DNA of 64,000 bases, taken from the NCBI RefSeq assembly GCF_021168475.1, contig NZ_JAJOZT010000002.1, forward strand, positions 1-64,000. The letters are read 5' to 3'. Shown here piece by piece: positions 26,217-35,142 of the stretch. Each line of letters starts with the position of its first letter. The first letter of the stretch is position 1. The notes under the pieces were generated by a model. The model made no database searches and was not told where the DNA came from. It worked only from the letters and a program-made list of their open reading frames with translations. This DNA comes from Pseudoclavibacter sp. 13-3 (GTDB lineage: Bacteria; Actinomycetota; Actinomycetes; Actinomycetales; Microbacteriaceae). The translations under genes were made by a program, and so were the position numbers.

Positions 26217-27200
26217 TCAGTCGAGCCGGACGACGAGCTTGCCGTGCGCCTGACCGGATTCCATCAGAGCATGCGCTTCTCGAATCTGGTCGAGAGAGAA
26301 CACCCGGTCGATCGGCACGACCGTGCGGCCGGCCTCGACGTCATCGAGATACTGCTGCAGCACGTCCACTGGCAGATCACCCGCGTCGCCTGAGTAAGCC
26401 GTCAGACGCACACCGCGGGGAATGTAGTCGATGGGGTAGAAGTCTTTGACCGTCCATTGGTTCGAGAGCATCCCTGTGAAGCAGACGACCCCGTGCACAC
26501 GGGTGGCGCGCAGGGTGTCCGGGAGTGTCGGCGTGCCGACCAGCTCGAGTGCCGCGTCGACGCCCTCGGGCAGCACCGAGCGCACCTGGGGTGCGACGGC
26601 TCCGTCGTCTATGAGCACGTGATCGACGCCGGCGGCTCTGAGCGCATCGGCTTTGGCCGGGCTGCGTGTGGTCGACAGCACCGTCAGCCCCTGGCGTTTG
26701 GCGAGAACGGCTGCCGCGAGCCCCACCGACGACGTGCCCCCGCGCACCAGCAGGCTCTGCGCGGCCTGCACGTCGAGGCCGATGGTGAGTGAGCCGTGTG
26801 CCGTCTGCAACATCTCCGGGATCGCGCCGAGCGTGGCCCAGTCGAGATCCGAGTGAAAGGGGATGACCTGGTGAACCGGCACGCAGGTGTACTGCGCGTA
26901 GCCGCCGTCGAAAGTGCGCCCCATGCCCCCCATGAGCGTCATGACCTGCTGCCCACGGGCGAAACGACCCGACGGGTCGTCGTCGATGACTCCGGTGGCC
27001 TCGATGCCGAGCACCCGGGGATAGGTCACGGCGGGGCCGGCGAACCCGAGGCGTGTATGCAGTTCTGAACGGTTGAGACCGAACGCCTTCACCGTGATGC
27101 GCACCCACCCAGGCGCCGGCACCGGGATGGGCAGGTCACGAATGTGCAGATTGGCCACCGGCCCCGGGGCATCGAGAACGACTGCGCGCATGGTGGTCAT
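26217..27200 (-). CDS. NADPH:quinone reductase-like zinc-free MDR oxidoreductase
   Basis: The 327-residue protein has the GroES-like start (GWVRITVKAFGLNRSELHTR), no zinc-ligand cysteines, and a nucleotide-binding segment (LLVRGGTSSVGLAAAVLAKR). These are traits of the quinone-oxidoreductase/zeta-crystallin branch. The substrate is unknown; quinones or reactive enones are typical. Its ATG overlaps the stop of the PadR regulator by four bases, so the regulator and enzyme form one operon. Confidence 0.85.
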   Translation of the reverse strand: MTTMRAVVLDAPGPVANLHIRDLPIPVPAPGWVRITVKAFGLNRSELHTRLGFAGPAVTYPRVLGIEATGVIDDDPSGRFARGQQVMTLMGGMGRTFDGGYAQYTCVPVHQVIPFHSDLDWATLGAIPEMLQTAHGSLTIGLDVQAAQSLLVRGGTSSVGLAAAVLAKRQGLTVLSTTRSPAKADALRAAGVDHVLIDDGAVAPQVRSVLPEGVDAALELVGTPTLPDTLRATRVHGVVCFTGMLSNQWTVKDFYPIDYIPRGVRLTAYSGDAGDLPVDVLQQYLDDVEAGRTVVPIDRVFSLDQIREAHALMESGQAHGKLVVRLD

Positions 27201-27739
27201 GTCTGCTCCCGAACTGAGCGTGAGGTGGGCCCGAGCTGGTCACGCAGCCACGTGAGCTCTGCTCTGCGGGCCGCGCGAGCGGTCACGAGGATGCCTTGGC
27301 GGTAGGGATCGGTAATCTCGGCTGCACGCAGGGGTCGGTCTGCGTCGAAGAAGAAGCCGACCGGCTGGTCGAGAAAGTCGAGGCGGCGCTGCAGCACGGC
27401 GCGACGCTCGAAATCGTCGGGCAGGAGCGACAGGAAGGCCAGCACGATGAAGAACCGTGCGCCGTCGGTGATGTCATGGCCCGAGGCGGCACGCAGCCGC
27501 TGCAGCAGCTGCTCATGCCCGCGCTCCGTCAGGTGCAGGGTTCGCCGCGTGGTCGCCCCACGCCCGGTCTCGAGAGTCTGGAGGAGCGCTCCCGACGCGA
27601 TGAGACGGTTGATCGCCGGATAGATCGTTCCGTCACTGATGGCACGCGCATACCCGTGCAGGCGGTTCATCCGGCGCCTCAGCTCGTACCCGTGCAACGG
27701 GCCCTCGGCCAGAAAACCCAGAATCATCAACTCGATCAC
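27197..27739 (-). CDS. PadR-family transcriptional regulator
   Basis: The first ~85 residues form the PadR winged helix (IELMILGFLAEGPLHGYELR, SDGTIYPAINRLIASGAL, TRRTLHLTERG). The second half is a helical dimerisation region of the Vir/AphA type. PadR proteins are often repressors released by phenolic or toxic compounds. Being co-transcribed with a quinone-reductase-like enzyme suggests that it senses an electrophile or antibiotic and controls its own operon; that is inference. Confidence 0.9.
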   Translation of the reverse strand: MIELMILGFLAEGPLHGYELRRRMNRLHGYARAISDGTIYPAINRLIASGALLQTLETGRGATTRRTLHLTERGHEQLLQRLRAASGHDITDGARFFIVLAFLSLLPDDFERRAVLQRRLDFLDQPVGFFFDADRPLRAAEITDPYRQGILVTARAARRAELTWLRDQLGPTSRSVREQT

Positions 27740-27924
27740 GTCTCCGACTGTAGCACCACGATTCGAGGCACAACGATCAGAGGTATAAGCTTGAGCTGCG
27801 CATCTGCCGAACGATCAGACTGCCGGGCCGAGCGCTGCACAGGGCTTGGGCGTCTGCCGGTTCGAGCTGCGTGAACACGGCGCTCAGCGAGCGGCAGGCC
27901 CAGGGAACGGCGGAAGGAATCCGG

Positions 27925-28737
27925 ATGATCGAGTTCACGTCCGTGACGAAGACGTACCCTGGCGGATCTGTCGCGGTCAGGAACTTCACACTGACCGTAC
28001 CGTCGCATCGCACGGTGGCGCTGGTCGGCTCATCCGGGTCAGGCAAGACCACGCTGCTGCGCATGGTCAACCGCATGGTCGAGCCCTCGTCCGGCCGAGT
28101 GCTCATCGATGGTGAGGATGTACGCGCGCGCGACGCCGTGGCCCTGCGCCGGTCGATCGGCTATGTGCTGCAGGCCGGCGGCCTGCTGCCGCACCGCACT
28201 GTGCTCGACAACGTCGCCACGGTGCTGCGTCTCAACGGCACGAGGCGGGCACAGGCCCGCATCCGCGCCACCGAGCTGATGCAACGCGTCGGGCTCGATC
28301 CCGCCCTCTCAGAGCGATATCCCGCAGAGCTGAGCGGCGGTCAGCAGCAACGCGTCGGCGTGGCACGCGCCCTGGCGCCTGATCCGAACATCCTGTTGAT
28401 GGACGAGCCGTTCGGCGCAGTCGACCCGATCGTTCGACGAGAGCTGCAGGATGAGCTGCTGAGGCTGCAGGCCGATCTCGGCAAGACCATCGTGTTCGTC
28501 ACCCACGACGTCGACGAAGCATTCCGCCTCGGCGACGAGGTGGTCGTGCTGCACGATCACGGCGTGATCGCGCAGCAGGGAAGCCCGGCAGAGATTCTCG
28601 CCGCCCCCGCCAACGGTTTCGTCGCAGACTTCATCGGTGCCGATCGCGCCGAGCGCACGCTGCACGAGAAGATCGTCGAGGGCCGTTCGATCGTGCTCGA
28701 CGGCCACGGCCGCCCGGTAGGAGTGATGGCGCCGTGA
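27925..28737 (+). CDS. opuCA: Osmoprotectant/quaternary-amine ABC transporter ATPase
   Basis: The ATPase has the P-loop GSSGSGKTT, the signature LSGGQQQRVGVARAL, Walker B LLMDEPFGAVDP and switch His (FVTHDVDEA). It matches the OpuCA/ProV group by its HRTVLDNVATV and DPIVRRELQ regions. It has only 270 residues and lacks the C-terminal CBS pair that senses ionic strength in OpuA/OpuC ATPases. I start at ATG 27925 behind GGAAGGAA. It begins a four-gene operon with two permeases and a binding protein. Confidence 0.88.
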   Translation: MIEFTSVTKTYPGGSVAVRNFTLTVPSHRTVALVGSSGSGKTTLLRMVNRMVEPSSGRVLIDGEDVRARDAVALRRSIGYVLQAGGLLPHRTVLDNVATVLRLNGTRRAQARIRATELMQRVGLDPALSERYPAELSGGQQQRVGVARALAPDPNILLMDEPFGAVDPIVRRELQDELLRLQADLGKTIVFVTHDVDEAFRLGDEVVVLHDHGVIAQQGSPAEILAAPANGFVADFIGADRAERTLHEKIVEGRSIVLDGHGRPVGVMAP

Positions 28738-29390
28738 CCTGGCTGACGCTCAACTGGCCGCAGGTCGTCGGCCTGCTTCGCAGTCATGTCATGCTGAGCC
28801 TTCCGGCGATCGCACTCAGTGTGCTCATCGCCGTTCCGCTGGGTCGTCTCGCATTTCGTCGACCTCGTATCGGCGCTCCACTGCTGAGTGCCGCGACACT
28901 GCTCTATGCGATTCCGGCACTGCCCCTGCTGATCGTCATCCCGGTCATTCTCGGCATTCCTCTGCGGTCTGCGGCGACGATGACCATCGCATTGACCGTT
29001 TACGGAGTAGCTTTGCTGGTGCGCACCGCTGCCGACGCCTTCTCCACCGTCGAGCCCCACACCCGCGATGCCGCGATCGCGATCGGCCACTCGCCTCGTG
29101 CGGTGTTCTGGCAGGTGGATCTGCCACTCGCAGTGCCCGTGCTGATCTCCGGCGTGCGTGTCGTGGCCGTCTCAACGATCGCGCTGGTCACCATAGGTGC
29201 TCTGATAGGCGTGCCCAGTCTCGGAACTCTGCTCACTGACGGATTCCAGCGCGGCATCACCGCTGAGGTCGTTACCAGCGTCGTGGCTACGGTGCTGCTG
29301 GCCCTGCTGGTCGATGTCCTGCTCTCTGTCCTCGGGCGGGCGCTGACACCTTGGCAGCGCAGTCTGCGACGACGTCGGAGGTCGGCATGA
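28734..29390 (+). CDS. opuCB: Osmoprotectant ABC transporter permease (OpuCB/ProW type)
   Basis: The 218-residue protein starts with GTG 28734, overlapping the ATPase stop (GTGA), and has about five or six membrane helices. The cytoplasmic EAA-like loop (RDAAIAIGHSPRAVFWQVDL) contacts the ATPase. It forms the membrane channel together with the next permease. Confidence 0.86.
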   Translation: MTWLTLNWPQVVGLLRSHVMLSLPAIALSVLIAVPLGRLAFRRPRIGAPLLSAATLLYAIPALPLLIVIPVILGIPLRSAATMTIALTVYGVALLVRTAADAFSTVEPHTRDAAIAIGHSPRAVFWQVDLPLAVPVLISGVRVVAVSTIALVTIGALIGVPSLGTLLTDGFQRGITAEVVTSVVATVLLALLVDVLLSVLGRALTPWQRSLRRRRRSA

Positions 29391-30070
29391 GTCTGCTGAT
29401 CGATACGGTGGCATGGCTCACCGATCCTTCGAATTGGGCCGGCGCCGGCGGCATTCCCAGGCGAACCCTTGAGCACCTGGCCATCACCGGTGTCTCGGTA
29501 GCCGCGGCAGGGATCGTCGCCCTGCCAGCCGGGGTGCTGATCGGACACACCCACCGCGGAGCGGCCACCATCGGTGCGATCACCGGTGCTGCTCGCGCGA
29601 TTCCCACACTGGGACTGCTCACCCTGTTCGGTCTTGCACTCGGCATCGGGGTCCAGGCTCCGACACTCGCCCTCATCATACTGGCGATGCCCTCGCTGCT
29701 GGCCGGTGCATACGCCGGCGTGCAGGCGATCGACCCGGCCGTTCCAAGCGCTTCCCGTGCCATCGGCATGAGCCCTCTCCAAGTCATTCGCCTCGTCGAG
29801 GTGCCGCTGGCGCTGCCGGTCATCGTCGGCGGACTGCGCGCGGCCACTCTGCAGGTCGTGGCCACGGCGACTCTCGCTGCGTACACCGCAGACACCGGGT
29901 TGGGGCGCTATCTGTTCACTGGGCTTAAATCACGCGACTACGCCCAGATGCTCGGGGGCGCTGTGCTGGTCATCGCGCTGGCCCTGCTGCTCGAGCTCTC
30001 CCTTGCCGCGCTGCAGCGTCTCTCAGCTCATCGTGCCGACCCTGCACAGCTGTCTGCTCGACAGCGTTGA
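29387..30070 (+). CDS. opuCD: Osmoprotectant ABC transporter permease (OpuCD type)
   Basis: This is the second permease (227 residues from ATG 29387, overlapping the previous stop by 4 nt). It has about six membrane helices and the loop PSASRAIGMSPLQVIRLVEVPL. Two different permeases with one binding protein is the OpuB/OpuC arrangement. Confidence 0.86.
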   Translation: MSLLIDTVAWLTDPSNWAGAGGIPRRTLEHLAITGVSVAAAGIVALPAGVLIGHTHRGAATIGAITGAARAIPTLGLLTLFGLALGIGVQAPTLALIILAMPSLLAGAYAGVQAIDPAVPSASRAIGMSPLQVIRLVEVPLALPVIVGGLRAATLQVVATATLAAYTADTGLGRYLFTGLKSRDYAQMLGGAVLVIALALLLELSLAALQRLSAHRADPAQLSARQR

Positions 30071-30098
30071 CCACCATCAAGAAGAAGGAACCCAGAAC

Positions 30099-31016
30099 AT
30101 GTCACATCGGTCCAAGGTCATCACACTCGGCGCACTCGCGCTCACCGGATCCCTCGCGTTGACCGGCTGCGCCGGAAACGATCCTCTCTCATCCGGCAGC
30201 GACGAGGGCTCGTCGTCGAAGACAATCGTCATCGGCTCACAGGATTACTACTCGAATGAGATCATCTCCGAAATCTACGCCCAGGCGCTCGAAGGAGAGG
30301 GATTCACCGTCGACCGTCAGTTCCGCATCGGGCAGCGAGAGGCGTACCTGCCTGAGATCGAGTCGGGCAAGATCGACCTCTTTCCTGAGTACACGGGGAA
30401 TCTGCTGCAGTACTGGAAGCCAGATACCACTGCACGCCTGGCTGACGACGTCTACGGCGAACTGCAGAACGCGACTCCCGACGGTCTGCGCGTGCTCGAC
30501 CAGTCGGATGCCAGCGATCAGGATTCCTATACCGTCACCCGGCAGTTCGCCGATCAGTGGAAGCTGAGCACGATCAATGACCTCGCCAACGTCACCGTGC
30601 CGATGACGCTCGGGGCCAACTCTGAGGCCGAGACACGCCCCTATGGCCCGAAAGGACTGCTCGACACCTACGGCATCACCATCGGTTTCACCCCGATCGA
30701 AGACGCCGGCGGCCCCCTGACCGTCAAAGCGCTCAAAGACGGAGACGTCCAGATCGCGAACATCTACACCGCAGACCCGGCGATCTCAGCCGACGATCTG
30801 GTCTCACTGACTGACACGAAAGGCCTCTTCCTCGCCTCGCATGTGGTGCCCCTGGCCAGCGACAACGTTAATGACAAAGCCGCTGCGATCATCAACAAGG
30901 TCAGCGCTGCGATGACCACCGACGACCTCATCGCGCTCAATGCACGCAGCGTCAACGAAGGTCTGCCGGCCAGCACCATCGCATCCGACTGGCTGGGACA
31001 GCAGGATCTCAACTGA
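30099..31016 (+). CDS. opuCC: Glycine betaine/choline-type solute-binding lipoprotein (OpuCC)
   Basis: The 305-residue protein has a lipoprotein signal ending LTGC, then an OpuAC-type binding domain (IVIGSQDYYSNEIISEIYAQ, PEYTGNLLQYW). Proteins of this class bind glycine betaine, choline, carnitine or related osmolytes. The ligand cannot be chosen from sequence alone. It is the last gene of the operon, with ribosome site GAAGGAA before ATG 30099. Confidence 0.88.
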   Translation: MSHRSKVITLGALALTGSLALTGCAGNDPLSSGSDEGSSSKTIVIGSQDYYSNEIISEIYAQALEGEGFTVDRQFRIGQREAYLPEIESGKIDLFPEYTGNLLQYWKPDTTARLADDVYGELQNATPDGLRVLDQSDASDQDSYTVTRQFADQWKLSTINDLANVTVPMTLGANSEAETRPYGPKGLLDTYGITIGFTPIEDAGGPLTVKALKDGDVQIANIYTADPAISADDLVSLTDTKGLFLASHVVPLASDNVNDKAAAIINKVSAAMTTDDLIALNARSVNEGLPASTIASDWLGQQDLN

Positions 31017-31613
31017 TCGCCCGGCGACGAACGAAGACTCCTGCCCGGGCGCCGTCATGCTCAGGAGACTCAGGGGCCGCCTGCACGGCCGAGGAGTCGG
31101 CTCTCTGCGACACAGCTTGGGCAACGTGGCCGACGGGGGAGCGAACGATTGAGGCGCCGCACCGATCCGCTGGGCCTGGTCGACGACATCATGGCCAGCA
31201 GCCTGATCGTCACGCTCGCTCCTCGACATCACATCGGTGCGATCAGTAGCTGAAGCCCGTTGACGCGACGAGGAGTCCACGCGCAGAAGGAGCCTGCGGA
31301 GACTCACCTCGTCCGTAGCACAAGACGCCCCATCTCGACCGCACGAAGCAGACATGCGTCCAGTTTGCCTCCACGGAGGCCGACTGCGAGCCATCGACAG
31401 TGTGACCCCATAGAGAGCCGCACACCAAGAGAGAAGCTTCTGCACAAGTGGGCTCAACCGCAGCCGCTGGCAGCCGCATACGTCACAATCCGTGGCATAG
31501 GCCGCGTATCGCGACGATAGTCGCCGCACAGGAAGGGCGCCGGGAATGGCCACATCACGAACCAGCAGCAATCGAAGTCATCGAGATGGATCTGCGATTA
31601 CCAGCGCCCACGA
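31017..31613. other. Intergenic ~600 bp without recognisable gene
   Basis: Between opuCC and the tRNA terminator I see no frame with convincing codon usage on either strand. The minus-strand reading open across 30804-31571 overlaps opuCC, is Arg/Ser/Cys-rich and has no ribosome site. Base composition is less G+C-rich than the flanks, and no inverted repeat or transposase fragment is visible. It may be decayed coding DNA. Confidence 0.6.
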
Positions 31614-31645
31614 AGAAAGCCCCGGTTCGCGAACCGGGGCTTTCT
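31614..31645 (-). terminator. Perfect 32-bp palindrome, terminator of the tRNA-Ile/tRNA-Ala transcript
   Basis: AGAAAGCCCCGGTTCG (31614-31629) is followed directly by its reverse complement (31630-31645). It lies 12 bp beyond the 3' end of tRNA-Ala on the minus strand. Confidence 0.85.
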
Positions 31646-31657
31646 CGACGACTGTTG

Positions 31658-31730
31658 TGGAGCCTGCGGGAATCGAACCCGCGACCTCCTGCTTGCAAAG
31701 CAGGCGCTCTACCAATTGAGCTAAGGCCCC
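31658..31730 (-). tRNA. tRNA-Ala (TGC)
   Basis: The 73-nt cloverleaf has acceptor GGGGCCT, D arm GCTCAATTGGTAGAGC, anticodon loop TTTGCAA between CCTGC and GCAGG (anticodon TGC), T loop GTTCGATTC. CCA is not encoded. Confidence 0.96.
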
Positions 31731-31810
31731 GCGTGCTCACCTTGTGATTCTGCACGAGCCTGAGACGACGGCCAGTCTGCAACCATGACGAGATTCACAA
31801 GAGTGCGCAT

Positions 31811-31887
31811 TGGTGGGCCTACCTGGACTTGAACCAGGGACCTCTTCGTTATCAGCGAAGCGCTCTAACCACCTGAGCTATAGGCCC
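31811..31887 (-). tRNA. tRNA-Ile (GAT), CCA encoded
   Basis: The cloverleaf runs from GGGCCTA at 31887 through anticodon loop CTGATAA (anticodon GAT) and T loop GTTCAAGTC to TAGGCCCA, followed by an encoded CCA at 31811-31813. It precedes tRNA-Ala on the same strand, the standard pair downstream of gyrA in actinobacteria. Confidence 0.96.
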
Positions 31888-31934
31888 AATGCACAGCACC
31901 AGAAAAGCTTAACGCATAACGGGCGCTGCACACA

Positions 31935-31962
31935 AGTCGGGATGCTCGCGGGCATCCCGACT
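31935..31962 (-). terminator. Terminator of the gyrB-gyrA-DUF3566 transcript
   Basis: An 11-bp perfect stem (AGTCGGGATGC at 31935-31945 with 31952-31962) with a 6-nt loop lies 10 bp after the DUF3566 stop. Confidence 0.75.
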
Positions 31963-31972
31963 CGTGAAACCA

Positions 31973-32380
31973 CTACTTGACGTTGCTGAACGTGAGCTTC
32001 ACGCCGCCCACGATACGTGCCACAGCGTTGTAGATCACGGCCATCAGGCCACCGCCGAGTGTGCCGAAGATCACGGTCACGACGCCGGCCAGCAGGCTCA
32101 GGCCCAGAACGCGGCCGAAGCTGAAGACGCGTGCCACGTTCTCTGAACCGTCACTGGTCGTGGTCGAGAGCAGGTCGTTGATCGGCTGGAACATGCCCAG
32201 CTGGGCCACGAAGAGCCAGAGCACGAGTGCGCAGACCAACTCGACGATCATCAGTGCCAGGCTGAGCAGAAACGACACCTTCAGCGCCGACCACGCGTTG
32301 ATGCCTGAGAGGCGCAGATGCACCAGACGACGCGAGGCCTTCGAGCCAGAGCCACCCACCGACGGGGGAGTCATGTTCAT
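31973..32380 (-). CDS. DUF3566 transmembrane protein
   Basis: The 135-residue protein has two hydrophobic helices (SALKVSFLLSLALMIVELVC and the GLSLLAGVVTVIFGTLGGGL region) and the DUF3566 C-terminal GGGLMAVIYNAVARIVGG pattern. This family sits directly after gyrA in actinobacteria; its function is not established. I start at ATG 32380, nine bases after AGAGGA and 14 bp after the gyrA stop; a GTG at 32398 would overlap gyrA. Confidence 0.88.
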   Translation of the reverse strand: MNMTPPSVGGSGSKASRRLVHLRLSGINAWSALKVSFLLSLALMIVELVCALVLWLFVAQLGMFQPINDLLSTTTSDGSENVARVFSFGRVLGLSLLAGVVTVIFGTLGGGLMAVIYNAVARIVGGVKLTFSNVK

Positions 32381-32394
32381 ATTGTGGGTTCCTC

Positions 32395-35061
32395 TCACTG
32401 CTGATCAGCCACGGCGGGCTGATCAGTGTCTTCAGTTGACGGCTCGGTCGCTGCAGCTGCCTCGGCAGCCGCTTCGGCATCAGCCACGGCCTCAGCCTCG
32501 TCGAGGCTGTGCTCTTCGTTGCGGGCGACCGAGATCACGGGATCTCTTCCATCGGCGCGCACGAAGACGACACCCATCGTATCGCGTCCCTTGGCCGGCA
32601 CCTCGGCGACCGCCGAGCGGATCACCTTGCCGCCCGCGAGCACCACGAGCACTTCGTCGTTCTCGCAGACGATGAGCGCCCCAGCGAGATCGCCGCGGTC
32701 GTCGTTCAGCTTGGCCACCTTGATGCCCTTGCCGCCACGACCCTGCACGCGGTACTGGTCGACCGCCGTACGCTTCGCATACCCGCCTTCGGTGACCACG
32801 AAGACGAACTGCTCCGCAGCATCCGCATCAGCCGGAATCACCGACGCCGACAGCAGCGAGTCGCCCGCACGGAAGGTGATGCCCTTCACCCCCGAGGTGT
32901 CACGACCCATCGGGCGCAGCGTCTCGTTCTCGGCGACGAAGCGCAGGCTCAGGCCCTTGCGCGAGACGAGCAGAATCTCGTCATCGTCGTTCACCAGCAG
33001 TGCCGAGACGAGCTGGTCGTCGTCACGCAGGTTCACGGCGATGAGACCAGCCGAACGCGGTGAGTCGTAGGCCTCGAGACGGGTCTTCTTGACCAGACCG
33101 TTGCGCGTGGCGAGCACCAGATACTGCGCCTGGTCGTAGCCCGAGATGTCGAGCACCTGGGTCACCGTCTCGTCAGGGTTGAGCGCGAGCAGGTTGGCGA
33201 CGTGCTGGCCCTTCGAGTCGCGCCCGGCCTCAGGCACCTCGTACGCCTTCGCGCGGTAGACGCGCCCGGCATCCGTGAAGAACAGCAGCCAGTGATGGGT
33301 CGTGGTGACGAACAGGTGGTCGACGATGTCGTCGGCCCGCAGCTGCGCCCCCTTGATGCCCTTGCCGCCGCGGTGCTGCGACCGGTAGTTGTCCGACCGG
33401 GTGCGCTTGATGTACCCGCCGCGGGTCATCGTGACGACGACCTCTTCTTCGGGAATCAGATCTTCCATCGACATGTCGCCGTCGAAGCCGAGCTGAATCG
33501 CAGTGCGACGATCGTCGCCGTACTTCGCGACGATCTCGCCGAGCTCTTCGCCGACGATCTCGCGCTGACGCAGCTCGCTGGCCAGAATCGCGTTGTACTC
33601 GGCGATCTTCGCCTGCAGGTCGTTGTACTCGTCGGTGATCTTCTGCCGTTCGAGGGCTGCGAGCTGACGCAGCTGCATGTTGAGAATCGCACGAGCCTGC
33701 AGGTCGTCGATGCCCAGCAGATTCTTCAACCCCTCACGGGCGTCTTCGACGGTCGCCGACGCCCGAATCAGCGCGATGACCTCGTCGAGGGCGTCGAGGG
33801 CCTTCAGGTAGCCCTCCAGGATGTGGGCGCGCTCCTCGGCCTTGCGCAGACGGAACCGGGTGCGCCGAACGATGACCTCGATCTGGTGAGTGATCCACAG
33901 GCTGATGAACTGGTCGATCGAGAGGGTGCGCGGCACCCCGTCGACCAGGGCGATCATGTTCGCGCCGAAGTTGTCCTGCAGCTGCGTGTGCTTGTACAGG
34001 TTGTTCAGCACGACCTTGGCCACGGCATCGCGCTTGAGCACGATGACCAGACGCTGACCGGTGCGGCCCGAGGTCTCGTCGCGAATGTCGGCGATGCCCG
34101 AGACGCGGCCCTCTTTGACGAGTTCGGCGATCTTGATCGCCAGGTTGTCCGGGTTCACCTGGTAGGGCAGCTCGGTGATCACCAGGCAGGTGCGGTTGTG
34201 GATCTCTTCGATGTTCACCACGGCGCGCATCGTGATCGAGCCGCGACCCGTGCGGTAGGCCTGCTCGATGCCCTTGCGGCCCAGCACCAGCGCGCCGGTG
34301 GGAAAGTCAGGGCCCTTGATGCGCTGGATCAGGGCGTCCTGGAGCTCCTCGCGTGATGCATCTGGGTGCTCGAGCGACCACTGCACGCCGTCGGCGACCT
34401 CGCGCAGGTTGTGCGGCGGAATGTTCGTCGCCATGCCCACCGCGATGCCCACCGAGCCGTTGACCAGCAGGTTCGGGAACCGACTGGGCAGCACGACCGG
34501 CTCCTGCGTCTTGCCGTCGTAGTTGTCCTGAAAGTCGACGGTGTCTTCGTCGATGTCGCGCACCAGCTCCAGCGCCAGCGGGGCCATCTTCGTCTCGGTG
34601 TATCGCGGTGCGGCGGCGGGGTCGTTGCCCGGCGAGCCGAAGTTGCCCTGGCCGAGTGCGAGCGGGTAGCGCAGGCTCCACGGCTGCACCAGACGCACGA
34701 GGGTGTCGTAGATGGCCGAGTCGCCGTGCGGATGGTACTGGCCCATCACCTCGCCGACGACACGCGAGCACTTCGAGAAGGCCTTGTCGGGTCGGTAGCC
34801 GCCGTCGAACATGCCGTAGATGACACGGCGGTGCACCGGCTTCAGACCGTCGCGCACGTCGGGCAGCGCGCGGCCGACGATGACGCTCATCGCATAGTCG
34901 AGGTATGACTTCTGCATCTCGACGTTGAGGTCGACCTGCGAGATGTGCCCGTGGTTGTGAGTGCTGCCAGCGCTGCCGAACGAGACGCCCGAGTTCGGCG
35001 TCGCGCCTGCGCTCTGGTCGTCGGTGCCCGGGTTCTCGGGGCCCTGTGTGTCGTCTGCCAT
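32395..35061 (-). CDS. gyrA: DNA gyrase subunit A
   Basis: The 888-residue protein has the breakage-reunion domain with catalytic Tyr154 (APRYTETK) and a C-terminal six-bladed pinwheel with the GyrA box ([11 protein letters not shown]). The quinolone-resistance region ([10 protein letters not shown]) has Ser115 and Asp119 at the positions of E. coli Ser83 and Asp87, so no classical target mutation is seen. With GyrB it introduces negative supercoils. The ~40-residue N-terminal extension and the acidic, Ala-rich tail (about 845-888) are hydrophilic additions. Confidence 0.97.
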   Translation of the reverse strand: MADDTQGPENPGTDDQSAGATPNSGVSFGSAGSTHNHGHISQVDLNVEMQKSYLDYAMSVIVGRALPDVRDGLKPVHRRVIYGMFDGGYRPDKAFSKCSRVVGEVMGQYHPHGDSAIYDTLVRLVQPWSLRYPLALGQGNFGSPGNDPAAAPRYTETKMAPLALELVRDIDEDTVDFQDNYDGKTQEPVVLPSRFPNLLVNGSVGIAVGMATNIPPHNLREVADGVQWSLEHPDASREELQDALIQRIKGPDFPTGALVLGRKGIEQAYRTGRGSITMRAVVNIEEIHNRTCLVITELPYQVNPDNLAIKIAELVKEGRVSGIADIRDETSGRTGQRLVIVLKRDAVAKVVLNNLYKHTQLQDNFGANMIALVDGVPRTLSIDQFISLWITHQIEVIVRRTRFRLRKAEERAHILEGYLKALDALDEVIALIRASATVEDAREGLKNLLGIDDLQARAILNMQLRQLAALERQKITDEYNDLQAKIAEYNAILASELRQREIVGEELGEIVAKYGDDRRTAIQLGFDGDMSMEDLIPEEEVVVTMTRGGYIKRTRSDNYRSQHRGGKGIKGAQLRADDIVDHLFVTTTHHWLLFFTDAGRVYRAKAYEVPEAGRDSKGQHVANLLALNPDETVTQVLDISGYDQAQYLVLATRNGLVKKTRLEAYDSPRSAGLIAVNLRDDDQLVSALLVNDDDEILLVSRKGLSLRFVAENETLRPMGRDTSGVKGITFRAGDSLLSASVIPADADAAEQFVFVVTEGGYAKRTAVDQYRVQGRGGKGIKVAKLNDDRGDLAGALIVCENDEVLVVLAGGKVIRSAVAEVPAKGRDTMGVVFVRADGRDPVISVARNEEHSLDEAEAVADAEAAAEAAAATEPSTEDTDQPAVADQQ

Positions 35062-35142
35062 GTTCTGCTTGTCTCTTTCGTCTGTGCGATTCGAGTGTGC
35101 GATGCGGATGCTGTGGTCACGCGTCTGAACGCGTCACGCCCA

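Noticed and set aside
30804-31571. 255-codon minus-strand frame over opuCC and the following gap
   Set aside because: Arg/Ser/Cys-rich composition, no ribosome site, and it overlaps a well-supported lipoprotein gene.
31614-31645. 32-bp perfect palindrome as a possible recombination (dif-like) or attachment site
   Set aside because: Its position just beyond tRNA-Ala and GC-rich stem fit a terminator; dif sites are shorter, different in sequence and lie near the terminus.
33202-34356. Long plus-strand frame across gyrA
   Set aside because: Antisense shadow of gyrA in a GC-rich genome; no ribosome site and no recognisable domain.
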